From positions 2,542,001 to 2,606,000 of the forward strand of contig JAXQJY010000028.1 in the NCBI GenBank assembly GCA_037042185.1: DNA of 64,000 bases, in the 5' to 3' direction. The notes beneath the pieces were generated by a model, which ran no database searches, was not told the origin of the DNA, and saw only the letters and a program-made list of their open reading frames with translations. Shown piece after piece: positions 1 through 11,624 of the stretch; positions within the stretch are counted from its first letter, which is position 1; each line of letters starts with the position of its first letter. The position numbers and the translations under genes were made by a program. The stretch is from Sordariomycetes sp. S80-01Y. Its lineage: Eukaryota > Ascomycota > Sordariomycetes.

Positions 1-466
1 TGCCAATGGCACCGGACCGAATGACCTCGAAGATCTTTGTGTTGTGAGGTGCGTAGCGGTAGTTGAAGCTGATCCGGACCTTGCCGCTGGTGCGGTCCAC
101 GGCGCTGAGAATCTGCTTGCACTTGGGCGCGTCGACTGTCATGGGCTTCTCGCTCAAAACCGTGCAGCCGCGCTCGAGTGCGTGCATGATGTACGTGTGG
201 TGGGTGCGGTCGATGGTGGTGACGATGATCTCGTCAGGCTTAGTCTCGGTGATCATCTTGTCAAAGTCCGCAGCTTTGTAAGTCGGGACTGCCTCGTGGC
301 CCAGGGCCTTGAGCTTGGAGTTGGCATAGTCGAGACGCGTCTGGTTTGTATCGCAGAAGGCGACGAGGGTCGAAGTGTTCTTGTAGGTGGTTGCGATGGC
401 CGAGTAGAAGAAGATGGCCCGGCTGCCCGTCCCGATGAGAGCGTAACGCTTGCGAGTGTCTGCCAT
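1..466 (-). CDS. Gfo/Idh/MocA-family NAD(P)-dependent oxidoreductase, N-terminal part (cut by window edge)
   Basis: The minus strand opens with ATG at 466 and stays open to the window edge, giving about 155 residues. The start MADTRKRYALIGTGSRA holds a Rossmann dinucleotide-binding motif (IGTGSR). Further along are a DRTHHTYIMHALERG segment and the family signature SEKPMTVDAPKC, whose EKP lysine is the usual catalytic or nicotinamide-contacting residue. Members oxidise or reduce sugars, inositols and related compounds with NAD(P); the substrate cannot be told from this fragment. The gene is divergent from the MFS permease at 1187, with about 720 bp between them, so shared regulation is possible. 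The rest lies outside the window. Family assignment is firm, substrate unknown. Confidence 0.85.
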   Translation of the reverse strand, partial: MADTRKRYALIGTGSRAIFFYSAIATTYKNTSTLVAFCDTNQTRLDYANSKLKALGHEAVPTYKAADFDKMITETKPDEIIVTTIDRTHHTYIMHALERGCTVLSEKPMTVDAPKCKQILSAVDRTSGKVRISFNYRYAPHNTKIFEVIRSGAIG

Positions 467-1186
467 CTTTGCTGTCTTCTGCTAGAGGCTCTCAAGAGTG
501 TAGAGTCTTTGACAGACTGGATTAAAAGACAGGCGAGATTCTCTTACTTATAACTGCCAAGGCTCGCTGTTCTTCAGGCCGAAACGAGGGCCGATACCGA
601 AATCTGGGCTCTCCGACTGCGGAGACAGTTGGGGTTTCTACAGGCGATAAGCGCCTAAACGGCTTGCCTGCGTGCTGTACGCGGGGAAAGGCGGCGACCA
701 TGGCAGCGGTTCCAGTGAGGGGATCGTGGGGAGGATTCTCGCTGTGGTCCCCTGTGCTCTAGCGCTGGAATCTGGCTCCTTAGTTGCGGACATGAATCTT
801 CCTCCAATCAGCAGACTCCTCGGTCTTATATTGCTTGTCGGCATGGCCACGCGGCAAACTGTCCGACATGGTCTACTTCCCACTTGCGGAGACGGGTGCT
901 GTGTATTAGACGAGCCCCCATGGAGGTGACCTCTTGTTGTTGGCTCGCAGCTCAGATTTCCATCCAGACGAGGTGATCGTCGCCGCAGCGCGTTTGGTTT
1001 GGGCGTCTGCTTGCAGGATGACGGTCCCCGAAATGGGATCGCCGAGGGCTCGGGGTGCTGAGGGGATACCAACTGCCGAGGACATATAAATGCGGTGCAT
1101 GTCGACAGACCGATTACGATGAATAGCACACCCCGAGCTTTTCTTCTCCTTGACATCTTCTGAGCTGATCTGGGAAATATACAACG
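467..1186. promoter_or_regulatory. Divergent intergenic promoter region with TATA box for the MFS gene
   Basis: This 720-bp stretch lies between two divergent genes and shows no convincing coding sequence. A TATA-like element CATATAAATG lies at 1083-1092, about 100 bp before the ATG at 1187, a normal spacing for a fungal core promoter. No equally clear element was seen for the minus-strand oxidoreductase. Confidence 0.5.
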
Positions 1187-2956
1187 ATGGTGGACGCATC
1201 AAGATCGGGCGACGAAATCGCCCCTGCCCAGCAAGCTACGCCCTCGCTCCCTACCCGCGAGAAGGCTGCCGAGTTCCTGGCCACTCACGGCGAGGGCGAG
1301 GCCGAGTTCACCTATGAAGAAGAGAGAGAGGTCATCAAACGCATTGACCGCAGAGTGCTGGTCCTTCTCCTGGGGGCGTATTTCTTTCAGCAGCTTGACA
1401 AGTCGTCCCTCAGCTACGTGTCGATCTTTGGCCTCACTGAAGACGCTGGCTTGGTCGGCAAACAGTACTCATGGCTAGGTTCGATCCTGTATCTGGCCCA
1501 GCTGGTCATGCAGCCCCTAGCTGCCTTCATCTTGGTTAAGCTGCCGACAGGCAAGGTAATCGCTGGCGCCATCTTCTTGTGGGGGTCGAGCCAGGCCATC
1601 ATGTCTGCCTGCACCGACTTCCCATCCCTCCTCGGTCTTCGATTCGCTCTGGGTTCCTTCGAGGCAATGATTGCTCCGAGCTGTGTTGCCGTCACGCAGA
1701 TGTGGTGGCGCAGAGGCGAGCAGACCCTCCGGACAAGTTACTGGAACGCCATGAACGGCGTTACCTTCATAGTGGGCAGCCTCGTAACATACGGGCTAGG
1801 CCATATCGAAACCAACGCGCTTTACAAATACCAGATCATCTTCATGTTCTGCGGTCTCCTGACCGTGGCCTACGCTGTCGTGGTCCTTTGGCTCATGCCG
1901 GACTCGCCCATGGAAGCAAAGTACCTGACCGAACGAGAGAAATTTATCGCCGTTGAGAGGCTGAGGGCTAACCAGATGGTAAGGACCTACTCAATACCCT
2001 TCCGCTCGCAAGACATAGGGAAACTGACTGCTCCGCCAGGGATTTGCTTCGAGAAAGTGGCGATGGGACCACGTCGCGGAGACGATGCTCGATTTGAAGA
2101 CCTGGTGTTGGTTCATCAACATCATCGCGATCTCGTGAGCCCTTATTAGCCCCTTGGTACGAGTGTCTGTGCTGACTGATTCAAGCATCGCCTCTGGTGG
2201 TATTGGCACATTCGGCAACCTGATTGTCAGCTCCTTCGGGTACAGCCCATTCCAGACGATCTTGTTCAACATTCCGTTTGGTGTGTTTCAAATTGTCGCC
2301 ATCCTCGGAACTGGATGGTTGGCCACTCGATTCCAGAAAAAGGGCCTGGTGATTGCGGGCGTCTGTGTTCTGCCAATCGTCGGCACCATCCTCATGCTGA
2401 CCGTCCCTCGCCGATACAAAGGCGTCTTGCTCTTCGGTTACTACCTGGTCTCTTGCATGGCGGCTGTCACGCCCTTGATCTACGCCTGGCAGGCCCAGAA
2501 CACCGGTGGAGATACAAAGAAGAAGTGCACGAGCGCTATGGTGTTCATTGGGATGTGCACCGGTAACGTGATCGGTCCTTTGCTGTACTCGACGAACGAT
2601 GCGCCTCTCTACCGGCCAGGTCTGATTGCCAATCTCATCATGTTTGTGCTCGTCGGCGTCCTGTCAGCGTAAGCTTTCTCCCAATGCACTCGAGATGACC
2701 CTTCTAACCTGACTGCAGGCTCATCCCCTTCTACCTCATGTTTCTCAACAGACAGCACGCAAAGAAGCGTGAGCAGCTTGGCAAGACAGCGGTGGTTGTT
2801 GACGAGTCCATGATGCGTAAGAGGCATATGGAGGACAGCAAAGCTGTCGAGTTGGAGGGTCACGCTCAGGGTCACGAGAGGAGGGCTGTCGAGGAGGATA
2901 ACGGTCTGCTGGACATGACAGACATCCGTAACGAAGACTTCATCTACGTTTACTAG
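1187..2956 (+). CDS. MFS transporter, Dal5/allantoate permease (anion:cation symporter) family
   Basis: The model has four exons: 1187-1978, 2040-2134, 2186-2668 and 2719-2956, giving 535 aa. All introns are GT..AG, and removing them restores a continuous reading frame (for example GFASRKWRWDHVAETM after intron 1). The cytosolic N-terminus carries the EREVIKRIDRRVL segment typical of Dal5-like permeases. It is followed by hydrophobic segments consistent with 12 TM helices and the motif YFFQQLDKSSLSY in TM1. The C-terminal tail is charged. Family members import allantoate, nicotinate, pantothenate, biotin or small organic anions by proton symport at the plasma membrane; the substrate cannot be assigned. 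The divergent Gfo/Idh/MocA oxidoreductase could act on the imported compound, but that is only inference from position. Confidence 0.9.
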
Positions 2957-4090
2957 GATGGTTTGGAGGATGGTGGGGTTCTGTGGCTCGAATCTCGCGC
3001 AGTTTGGAATTCGCTCACTCGGTGTGGCTTTGGTCTCGTTTGGATAGAGCTAGGTTCGCCTAAAATGGAATGTCTAGAGTCGTAGCTTGGTCGAGGAATC
3101 GGCTATCTTCTGGATATGGAGCGTCTGTTTGCCACAAGCTTCTCGGTTAAGTGATGAGCCTCACTCTGCCTAAGCTTTCTCTCCCTTGATGATGCTTCTT
3201 TGCATATAAAGCCAGTTCGACCTTCTCGATAGCCTGCACAGGTACCTTCGTCATGGCAGCTCTAGGGAACGGCTAGTGTCTCGCTGCACATTGGCCCGAA
3301 TGCTTCAGTCGGGCAACCCCCGCTGAACCACGCAGACGCGGGGAAGGCTAATGAACATTCGGTGCGGAGTACGCTGTACTGTCAGCCACAGAGCCCGTCT
3401 CGGTTGTCATTCGTCCGGTTATTATAACCTTGTCCTCTAGTGTCAATAGCTCGGCGACACTACCCTGTTGTCGATTTGAAGGGATCCTTGGCTCATTACG
3501 GAGTACTTCGGCAATAGTTTTCCACCGACACTACATGAGCTCTCCCTCACTCCATAGATCCATTCCGGCACTTCACAGCGACGCCACCAGGCCCCAGCAG
3601 GGCCTTTGTCAGATGTAAGGGTCACAGCTGGACGCCGAGAGCGTCAGCAGCCGGCGGCATCTGCTGAAATGGGATGCTTTGTTAGCCCTCGCCTGTTTGT
3701 CCGTCTTTGGCAACCTGAAATTGGACCGCAAACCCACCCCCGTTGGCATAAGACCGTGCAGGCCTGATCTCGGAGGACTCCAACGTGCAAGCTAGATCCG
3801 ACGATGAGCTGCATGTCATTCTTCTAATTGCTTCCCGGCCCTCGCCTTTTGACTACACCGACGACCTTCCCAAGCCGTTGTACCCCACGGGGATCCAAAC
3901 ACGGTGAGGGGCTCCGGAGATTGCTGGGATGGACCAGGGGCCAAGCCTCGTCGGTGACCAGGGCCCCGATGGAGACGAAACATCGTGAGGTAGCCTTTCG
4001 GTCTTTACTACTTATGAGGATGCTGCAGCCAACTACAGAAGCCTCCTGACCACCTTCTCTTCCATCCACAGGGCCTCCCATCGCTGAGCC
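2957..4090. other. Intergenic region, no gene seen
   Basis: Only short, non-conserved-looking reading frames occur here. A TATAAA element at 3205-3210 sits about 880 bp before the next plus-strand start and has no gene immediately downstream, so its meaning is unclear. Confidence 0.5.
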
Positions 4091-5970
4091 ATGAAGCCCC
4101 TATCTATCGTCAACGCTGTCAAGGCTGTAGGTGTAGCTGTGCTTGCGACGACTACGTCTGCCGCTGCTCTCACGTCCCGCGACGAGCCGGCGTTGGACTG
4201 GAAAAGTCTCACTCTCCTTTCCGAAGCTGCGGACACTCAAGTTCAGCCCGTCCTCGACAGCAAAAATGAGACGACTCTCAAGACCGACTCGCCTCGAGGC
4301 ATCACCCGCCAGGTCCGCCAACTTGTGACTCCCTTTGTGTGGCCGAACTCCACCTGGTACCACGACGAGTCTCTGGTGCCGCACATTGAAGAGATGCTGG
4401 AAGTCCTCACAAAGCGCCAGCACTGCGATGGCACGTTCAGCGTAGGCAATCGCCATTCCCCGCCAGATACCGGCTTTCTGATTGAGGACTTCGGCATCAT
4501 GGTCCGAATGCTGGAAAAGGACGACAACGACGCTTCCCAAGGCATCGCAGACACCATCCGGGCCATCCTTCTCAAGGCAGCCCCTGGGCTTGCTAAAGGC
4601 GGCATTCACACACCTAATCACCGCTGGAAGGTCAGCGCTGCTCTTGCCCGAATGTCTCAGATCAACGAAGACGAGAGCTTGATCAAGCGGATTGATGAGT
4701 GGCTGGCGGAGGGCATTGACATCGACGAGGACGGTATCTACTCTGAGCGCTCAGGCATCTACTACGCAGCAGTGTCAAATCCCTCTCTTCTTACCATTGC
4801 TCGCGAGCTTAATTACACGGAGCTCATCGACTATGTCCGTCTGAACCTGGAGCTTTCGATTGAGCATTCCGAGCCCAACCTCGAAATCGAGTCCGTCTTG
4901 AGCCGTCGCCAGGATCAGAAGCAACCCGCTGGCGACAACATGAAGGAATTTTACATGCAGTTCCGCGAGCTAGCCCTGTTGGACGACGAGGGCCGATTTG
5001 CCGCCATGGCTCGGCTAATTGAGGAGCGTCTCGGTGACCAGCTCGGCGACTACCTTGCCAACATAATTGAGCGGCCGGAACTGGGAGAAGAGCTGCCAGA
5101 TTCGGAAGAGCCCTTTGTTGACTTTGAGAAGCATTATAAAAATGCCCGCCTGGTGCGCTCAAGGAATGGTAAGGTGACCGTGTCGGCGTTTGGAGGAACG
5201 GACTGGTACGACGCCGAAGGCAACCAGTCGCCTTTCTATAACCGTTTTGGAAGCGGTCTGTCGACAAACCCGACAATGTTCAGGGCGTGGAACGGCGAAG
5301 CCGTCCTTGAGGGCCTGCGTCTGGTTCCCAACTTTTTCACCATGGGGCACTTCCGGTCTAGTGGAATCTCGGTCGACGACGACGGTATCATCAAGCTCGG
5401 AAGTCAGATGGAGGTCCCCTATTATCTCCCAATGCCAGAAGACCAGCGCAATGAGGACGGTGTCTACGCGCTATCGAGATCCGTGGCTGATGGCCGCTTC
5501 TACAGCATGCTCGACTTTCCCAACCGCCCTACCAGCATGCGACGCCTGAAGACGGATGTCACGATGACTCCGACATCCTCAGGATACGATATCGAATTTG
5601 AAGTCACCGGCGAGAAAGACGTAGAGCTGACCTTTGAGCTGACCTTCCGGGGCAATGGAACGTTCGGTGGTGAGATGGAGGAGTTGGCCGACGAGGAGGG
5701 AATGAAATCGTACCACCTCATCGAGGGCACGGGAAAGTACAGCGTAGGAGAGGACACCATCTCATTCGGACCGGGCAATGGTGAGGGTTTGATCGAAGCC
5801 AGTGCCGGAGGTAAGGCAACCCGCATTCCAGTCCCGCCTCTTGACCGCACTGACAAAAGGAAACAGAACAGTACAGCTGGATGGACGGAGAGCTCGTCTT
5901 GGCGGGGCACAAGGTTTATATTACCGGCACCACGCCGCTCAAGTACACCCTTAACATGGGCTTTGCTTGA
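4091..5970 (+). CDS. Secreted protein with polysaccharide-lyase/heparinase-like appearance (function unassigned)
   Basis: Exons 4091-5810 and 5867-5970 (acceptor AAACAG) give 607 aa. Without splicing the frame runs on into unrelated sequence. With the intron removed the tail reads YSWMDGELVLAGHKVYITG and ends at TGA 5968-5970. The N-terminus (MKPLSIVNAVKAVGVAVLAT) is a probable signal peptide. About 300 helix-rich residues follow, with a GGIHTPNHRWKVSAALA segment, then a more beta-rich half with FGGTDWYDAEG and FNRFGSGLS-like stretches. This helical-plus-beta-sandwich order resembles heparinase II/III-type polysaccharide lyases and related bacterial proteins. I could not identify catalytic residues, so the enzymatic role is only a suggestion. 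It probably acts outside the cell. Confidence 0.75.
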
Positions 5971-7885
5971 TCATGGGCGCAAGGGATATAAGCAGGGTGT
6001 CTATAAGAATCAAACCTACCCACATGCCCACTATTTTCTAATGTGAACCCGGCTTGCAACAGAATCTTGCGACCAAAGAGTCACCCGTGTATTCGGGAGG
6101 CACGGCACGCTGAACGCAAATCGACTTCTTGGTTTGTCTAGCAGGCGCTAGGAATTATGAGCTCCGCGTGCAATGTAAAGAAGCCCTAGAACTCTCATCG
6201 CTCTCTCAAGGACAAGAAGACTCTGCTGCCCGTTTGTCAATGGAGGTCTGGACGATAAGGCCGGACGTAGAGATCCGAGCGACGACGTTTGTGCAGGGTA
6301 ACACGATAATGAGACTGCAAAATGATACTGACAGTTGCCTATTTGGGCCATGCCGGAGGACAAGCCGTAGAGGCGGGTCCAGGGTCGATCTAATCTCGGG
6401 AGCTCTCGGTTCGATCAGACAAAATCGCTCAGAGGTCAAAGTGTGATTTAAGCTTATGAGCCTGGAACGGGAGATGCCACATCACAAAGGGTAAGTCCGT
6501 CGTGGTGTGTCTGGACATGGATGGAGCTCACGGTAGATTACGAGGGCCATCCACTTCCAACGCGAGTGTCAACTCGTTTCTCGGACAGGGGAAGTTTCGA
6601 AATAATCGCTTGTTTCAAAAGAAAACTGCTCTTGGCGCTGAAACTCTGGTGATGCTTCGCTAAAACGCTCGGGGCCGAGGGTTGGGCTTCAAGAGCGGAG
6701 GATCGTCTCAGGCTTCTGGAGGAATCCTTACCCGACAGGCACCGGCCGGATCAGCGCACGGCAGTCCACCACGAAGATCATTTCATCGTCAGTATCGTCC
6801 TCTGAGCCAAGAGATCATGACTCACCAGTTTCTGGGCACTTGGTCGACTGATAACAGAGTGCGTGGCATCAACTCACAAACGGTGGATTTTGGGGCTGAG
6901 CAAAGAATCGTAACCAGATCGGTCGCCCACGACCCGGTCGGCACTTGAAAGCCAAACTCATCCCACCTCAGCCGATGATTGATAACCACGATGGGCCCGG
7001 GCGGTCGAGGGTCCGGATTCCAGCCAGGCTTCGCGTCCCCCCACTGCCCTTCGACGAACGAATCCTTCGCCATGACGCAAGTCTGAACCTTGGCATCAAA
7101 CAACCCACATGGTCCTCAAATTGTAACTCGCTGCGTAATTATGGCCGCGAGTCGTGTTATTGGGACGAAACCTCCACCTCCTCAGGACCTATGACCGGAG
7201 ACGTTCGAGACTGGAAGGACGTCAATGCCTCCCCTGCTAGGACGGTCACCTTTTGGCATATGTTCCTGCAGCAGCACTGCAGGAGCAGCAGACGCACTGA
7301 CCAGACCAGGAACCAACTGATTTGGACAAGTGCCGCGGTATGAACCGTTATGTGAGCATGAGTAACCCAAGGGTGTCCCGCAAGAGTAGGAACCTGGTCC
7401 TGGAGTGCAACTAATGAAACGCGCGCTAGTACATCTGATAAAAACCTTCCTTCAACGTCACTTGCTCTCTAGCAGCTTCTCATTGAATCCAGGCGCATCG
7501 CTGTTAGTGCCCAAATCGAGCACAGGATTGTTGACAAGACGCTAACGGCTTCCTAACCCAGAACTGCCGCGCGCGACGGCCAGACAGACACCCCGATCGG
7601 GGTCATTTTTGACGGCGCCGAGCTTCGGCCTTTGCCGAGCCACAGTCGAAGACGTGGTAGTTGAAACGTGCTCTGGAAACACAGACAATGCCCAGCCAGA
7701 TGGATCAAGGATCGCTTGGCCGCTGTGGTAGGTGGACGGAGGTTGTCCGACCGCAGCAAGACGTATATCAGTAGCTTGGTCCTCCGTTAGGGCTCCCTTA
7801 ATTGAACTTCTGGTGCCCGTACATTCTTTTAATCTTCAGAAGATCTCTGGTTGAACTTCTACTGACACAGCAAGACGTCTCCAAC
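5971..7885. other. Long intergenic region, no gene supported
   Basis: This is about 1.9 kb with several short open frames in all directions. None has a recognisable domain, signal peptide or consistent splice structure. No terminal repeats or transposase remnants were noticed. Confidence 0.5.
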
Positions 7886-9318
7886 ATGAAGTCTCAGATC
7901 TTGAACACGGCCTTGTTGGCCACTGGTGTTTTCGCAGCGAGACCCTTCCTCAACGAACCCGACACAGGCATCGAGTTAGTCTTGGGGGACCTGCCTGTCG
8001 GCGAGCTTCCATCGGTCAGTATCCCGACCCTCTGGTCTGAGAAGACTCACTAATACCGGTTCAGCTCGACCAGATGGTTGGACTGCCCGATTTCGAGTGG
8101 GCTGCCCGCAACTACATGAGCACCGAAAATTACACCTACTACCGTAACGGAGCTGGCGGCGAGTGGTCGTACCGCAACAACCTCGAGATTTTCCACCAGT
8201 ACCGCTTCCGTTCCAGGTCAATGGTTGATGTGACAAACATCGAGAGCACGCTGCCGACGACCCTCCTCGGGCACAACTTTTCCGCGCCCTTCTACATTAG
8301 CCCCTGTGCACGAGCCGCGAATGCCCACCCCGATGCCGAGCTGAACCTCGTCAAGGCAGCCGGTGAAGAAGAAATCCTGTACATGGTTTGTGATACGCAT
8401 GACGGCTAGCATTTGCGGGTGTGCTGACCATCCACAGCCGGCTCTATATGCCAGCAAGACGATCGAGGAGATTGCAGCGGCCAAGAAGGATGGCCAGGTC
8501 GTTTTCCAGCAGGTCAGTATCCTGGACCCTCCTAGTACTCGTTGCTGATTTGTTGTGAAGCTATACCTTGACGACGCCAACGACACGGCCACCCAAGAGC
8601 TTTTCGACCGCACGAAACAAGCTGGTGCCGATGCCATTGTCTTCACCATCGACTCCCCTGCGAACGGAAACCGCCATCGCGCATCAAGATTCGGCGTCGG
8701 GTCCACGTAAGCTTTGGTCCTCGAAGGGTACAGCCTCACCGCGACCGCTAATACTTGCGCAGGGACTCGAGCTACAATGGCTATACATGGGATTACTACC
8801 GCAAGCTCACTAACATGACCGACTTGCCTATCATTCTCAAGGGCATCGGCTCAGTAGAGGACGCTAAGTTGGCCGTCGAGAACAACGTCGCCGCCATTGT
8901 TCTCAGCAACCACGGAGGCCGTCAGGTCGATGGTTCCCAGTCTTCACTCGAGACGGCGCTGGAGATCCACCGCGAAGCCCCTGAGATCTTCGAACAGACT
9001 GAGGTCTATGCCGACGGCGGCGTGAGGTACGGCTCTGACGTGCTGAAGCTGCTCGCGTTGGGTGTCAGGGCCGTTGGCCTCGGACGTCCTTTCATGTACT
9101 CCAACGTCTTCGGACAAGAGGGTGTCACAAAGGCCATCGAGCTTCTGAAATATGAGATCGCCATCGATGCTGCGAACATTGGCGTCGCTGACCTCAAGAA
9201 GATCAACCCAAGCTATGTAAGTTACAACAAAAATGCCCCCAAGTTCACTGCTGATAAATCCCAGGTCAACTGGAAGTCGGGGCCTGGTTTCGGCTTTGGA
9301 GGACCTGAGCGAGAGTAG
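7886..9318 (+). CDS. Secreted FMN-dependent alpha-hydroxy-acid dehydrogenase/oxidase (lactate dehydrogenase family)
   Basis: Six exons (7886-8014, 8065-8385, 8438-8512, 8561-8706, 8763-9216, 9265-9318) give 392 aa. The start MKSQILNTALLATGVFA is a signal peptide. The FMN_dh TIM barrel follows: YYRNGAGGEWSY near the start (active-site Tyr region), SAPFYISPCARAANAHPDAE, QQLYLDDAND, FTIDSPANGNRHR, LPIILKGIG with the flavin-contacting Lys, and LSNHGGRQVDGS with the catalytic His and substrate-binding Arg. The C-terminal phosphate-binding part includes YADGGVRYGSDVLKLLALG. The enzyme oxidises L-2-hydroxy acids to 2-oxo acids. There is no cytochrome b5 domain, so it is not a full flavocytochrome b2. 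The last intron (9217-9264) is 48 nt, a multiple of three without a stop, so retention would simply add 16 residues. Confidence 0.88.
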
Positions 9319-10163
9319 AGCACACGCTTTCACACAAGCGCTCGGCTTTTATCTGTACATTAAGACAGCATTCCTACATACAAACACATATCACATTACG
9401 ATGTCGACCCCTACTACTCGAGGCTGATGTATTTGTAGAAGCGGACTGTTCCAAACTAGTGAATATCTTGCAGGTCCGGAGGATATTCTCTGGCTAGGCT
9501 CGGCCTTATTTGTGTTTCCAAGCCGCCGAATCGTCACATCGTGGCTTTCCCCCGCATTGCCGACTTACACGAATATCCGCCGGATGCCTGGGTCGGCTTT
9601 CGCATCCACGGACAGGTGAGGGAAAGCTCGCGAGGATGAAGCCTTAGATGCCGGAGTTTCTTTATGAGGAAACCTCACCGTTTGCCCTCGACACAAATGC
9701 GCATGAGTGCGATCGCCTGCGCTCCACGACGTGCTTGGCAGCGACCAGCCAAGCATCATCGTGCGACGCCAGGGATGAGCTACTGGCATTTCATCACCTT
9801 TACCTACCACGCGGGGATCGACTGCAATGCCGCATCAATTGATCCGACAGGCGGCAGATGATGTGTACCATGCATAGGCTGATTCGGCCCGTGCGATCGT
9901 CGTGGCGACTGGCAATGGGGACGCAGCCCAATAAGGCGGGTGTTAGTTGCGGCCTGCCCCCTTGGTGATTAGCTTGGTCTTGGGAGCTGGAGCTGTAACA
10001 TGTTCATAGGCAGTCGCCTCAGTAATATAGGATCACATTGGTGTCTTGGCTTCTGTTTGAAAATGTTAAATAGGGACCCGTGAGCTCAGCATTTCCAAGA
10101 TACTAGATTCGTAGTCACAAGCCTGAGAATTCCTTGCATCTTTGGCTGTGATTTACTCTGAAA
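9319..10163. other. Intergenic region, no gene seen
   Basis: The stretch contains short overlapping frames on both strands only. It serves as 3' region of the flavoenzyme gene and promoter of the GH5 gene. Confidence 0.5.
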
Positions 10164-11524
10164 ATGCTGCGGAAGGTATCTCTCGCTGCCGCCATCACGG
10201 CCTTTGCGTCCTTGACGGAAGCATGGCTTCCTGGGCACAAGATCCGCGGCGTGAATGTTGGCACCATGTTCGTTTTCGAGCCTTGGATTGACCAGGACGA
10301 ATGGGGTCGCATGGGCTGCTCTGGCGAGGAATCTGAGTTTGACTGCGTGTCCAAGCTGGGTCAGGATGGAGCCAACTCGGCCTTCCAGAGCCACTGGAGG
10401 GATTGGATCAATGAGAGTGACCTAGATGAGATGATGAGCTATGGTCTCAACACCATCCGGGTTCCTCTGGGTTACTGGCTCCTGGATGAGATCGTAGACT
10501 CTTCAGAAAGGTTCCCCCGCGTGAGTGCACAGACAAACAGGCATCGCAGCAACTAACGACACCAGGGCGGACTCGACATCCTTACCGACTTCGTTGGCAA
10601 GGCCAGTGACCGCGGCTTCTACATCATTATTGAGTATGGCTCCGCATCTGATCCTCAAATATTGTCTAACAGACGCAGTCTTCACGGCGGCCCAGGCGCC
10701 CAAGTTGCCAACCAACCTTTTACGGGCCAGAACAACCCGAATGCGGATTTCTACAACGACTACAACTATGGACGCGCTGTCGAATGGCTTCGTTGGATGA
10801 CCGAGATCATCCACACGAATGACGCTTTCCGCAACGCTGGCATGTTGCAGGTCATCAACGAGCCTCTCCACTGGGACCAGCAGGTGGACTCTCTTAGGAG
10901 CCAATTCTACGTGGATGCTTTCAACGTCAGTCGCTGATTATATACGTTCATCTCTATCCTGACACAGTTGTAGGCCATCCGAGACGTCGAAAACAGCCTC
11001 AACATCGCCGACTACGACCGAGTTCACATCCAGATGATGTCCGCGCTCTGGGGCTCCGGCGACCCAACCCAGTACCTCCCAGACACAACTTTCACTGCCT
11101 ACGACAATCACAGATACCTCAAGTGGGATGGCAGCGTCCCCGTGGACAAGAACTCCTACATCTCGACCTCGTGCGGCGACGACCAGAACGCCGAGGATCC
11201 CCTCATCGTTGGGGAGTGGTCTCTCTCCGTTCCCGACAACGTCGAGTGGACTGACGAGTGGAACCCGTTCAACGATTCCGACTTCTACTCCCGATGGTTC
11301 TCTGCTCAAGTGCAGACATATGAGAGGAGCTCGATCGGGTGGGTGTTCTGGACTTGGAAGGCCAATGTCAAGTTTGGTGATTCTCGCGGAGACCCTCGAT
11401 GGTCTTACAGAGGTAAGTCAGATCTGCTTGGCAGGCAAGGCTTCGCTAACTGTTGGTAGACGCCGTGTCGGCTGGACTTATTCCTTCTGATATTCAGAGT
11501 GCACTGAACCGAAATGTTTGCTAG
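10164..11524 (+). CDS. GH5 exo-1,3-beta-glucanase (glucan 1,3-beta-glucosidase), secreted
   Basis: Five exons (10164-10520, 10566-10633, 10679-10925, 10974-11412, 11460-11524) give 391 aa. A signal peptide (MLRKVSLAAAITAFASLTEA) precedes the GH5 barrel. Visible signatures are IRGVNVGTMFVFEPW, MSYGLNTIRVPLGYWLLDE, FYIIIDLHGGPGAQ (restored only after splicing), LQVINEPLHWDQQ with the acid/base Glu, and LIVGEWSLSVPDNVEW with the nucleophile Glu. SIGWVFWTWK closes the barrel. These match subfamily-9 type exo-beta-1,3-glucanases, which release glucose from beta-1,3-glucan during wall remodelling or nutrient use. The second intron is only 45 nt, with a CTAAC branch site close to its acceptor. Confidence 0.92.
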
Positions 11525-11624
11525 GAAGCGCATTAGCTAGAGCTAGGCGTCGGAAGATCAATGAATCAAAGCGATGCTTGAGAATGGTAAATTGACCATC
11601 GACGTGGAAAGCTATGTGACGTTC

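Noticed and set aside
5971-7885. Possible decayed mobile element in the 1.9 kb gap
   Set aside because: No terminal repeats, target duplications or transposase/reverse-transcriptase motifs were found in any frame.
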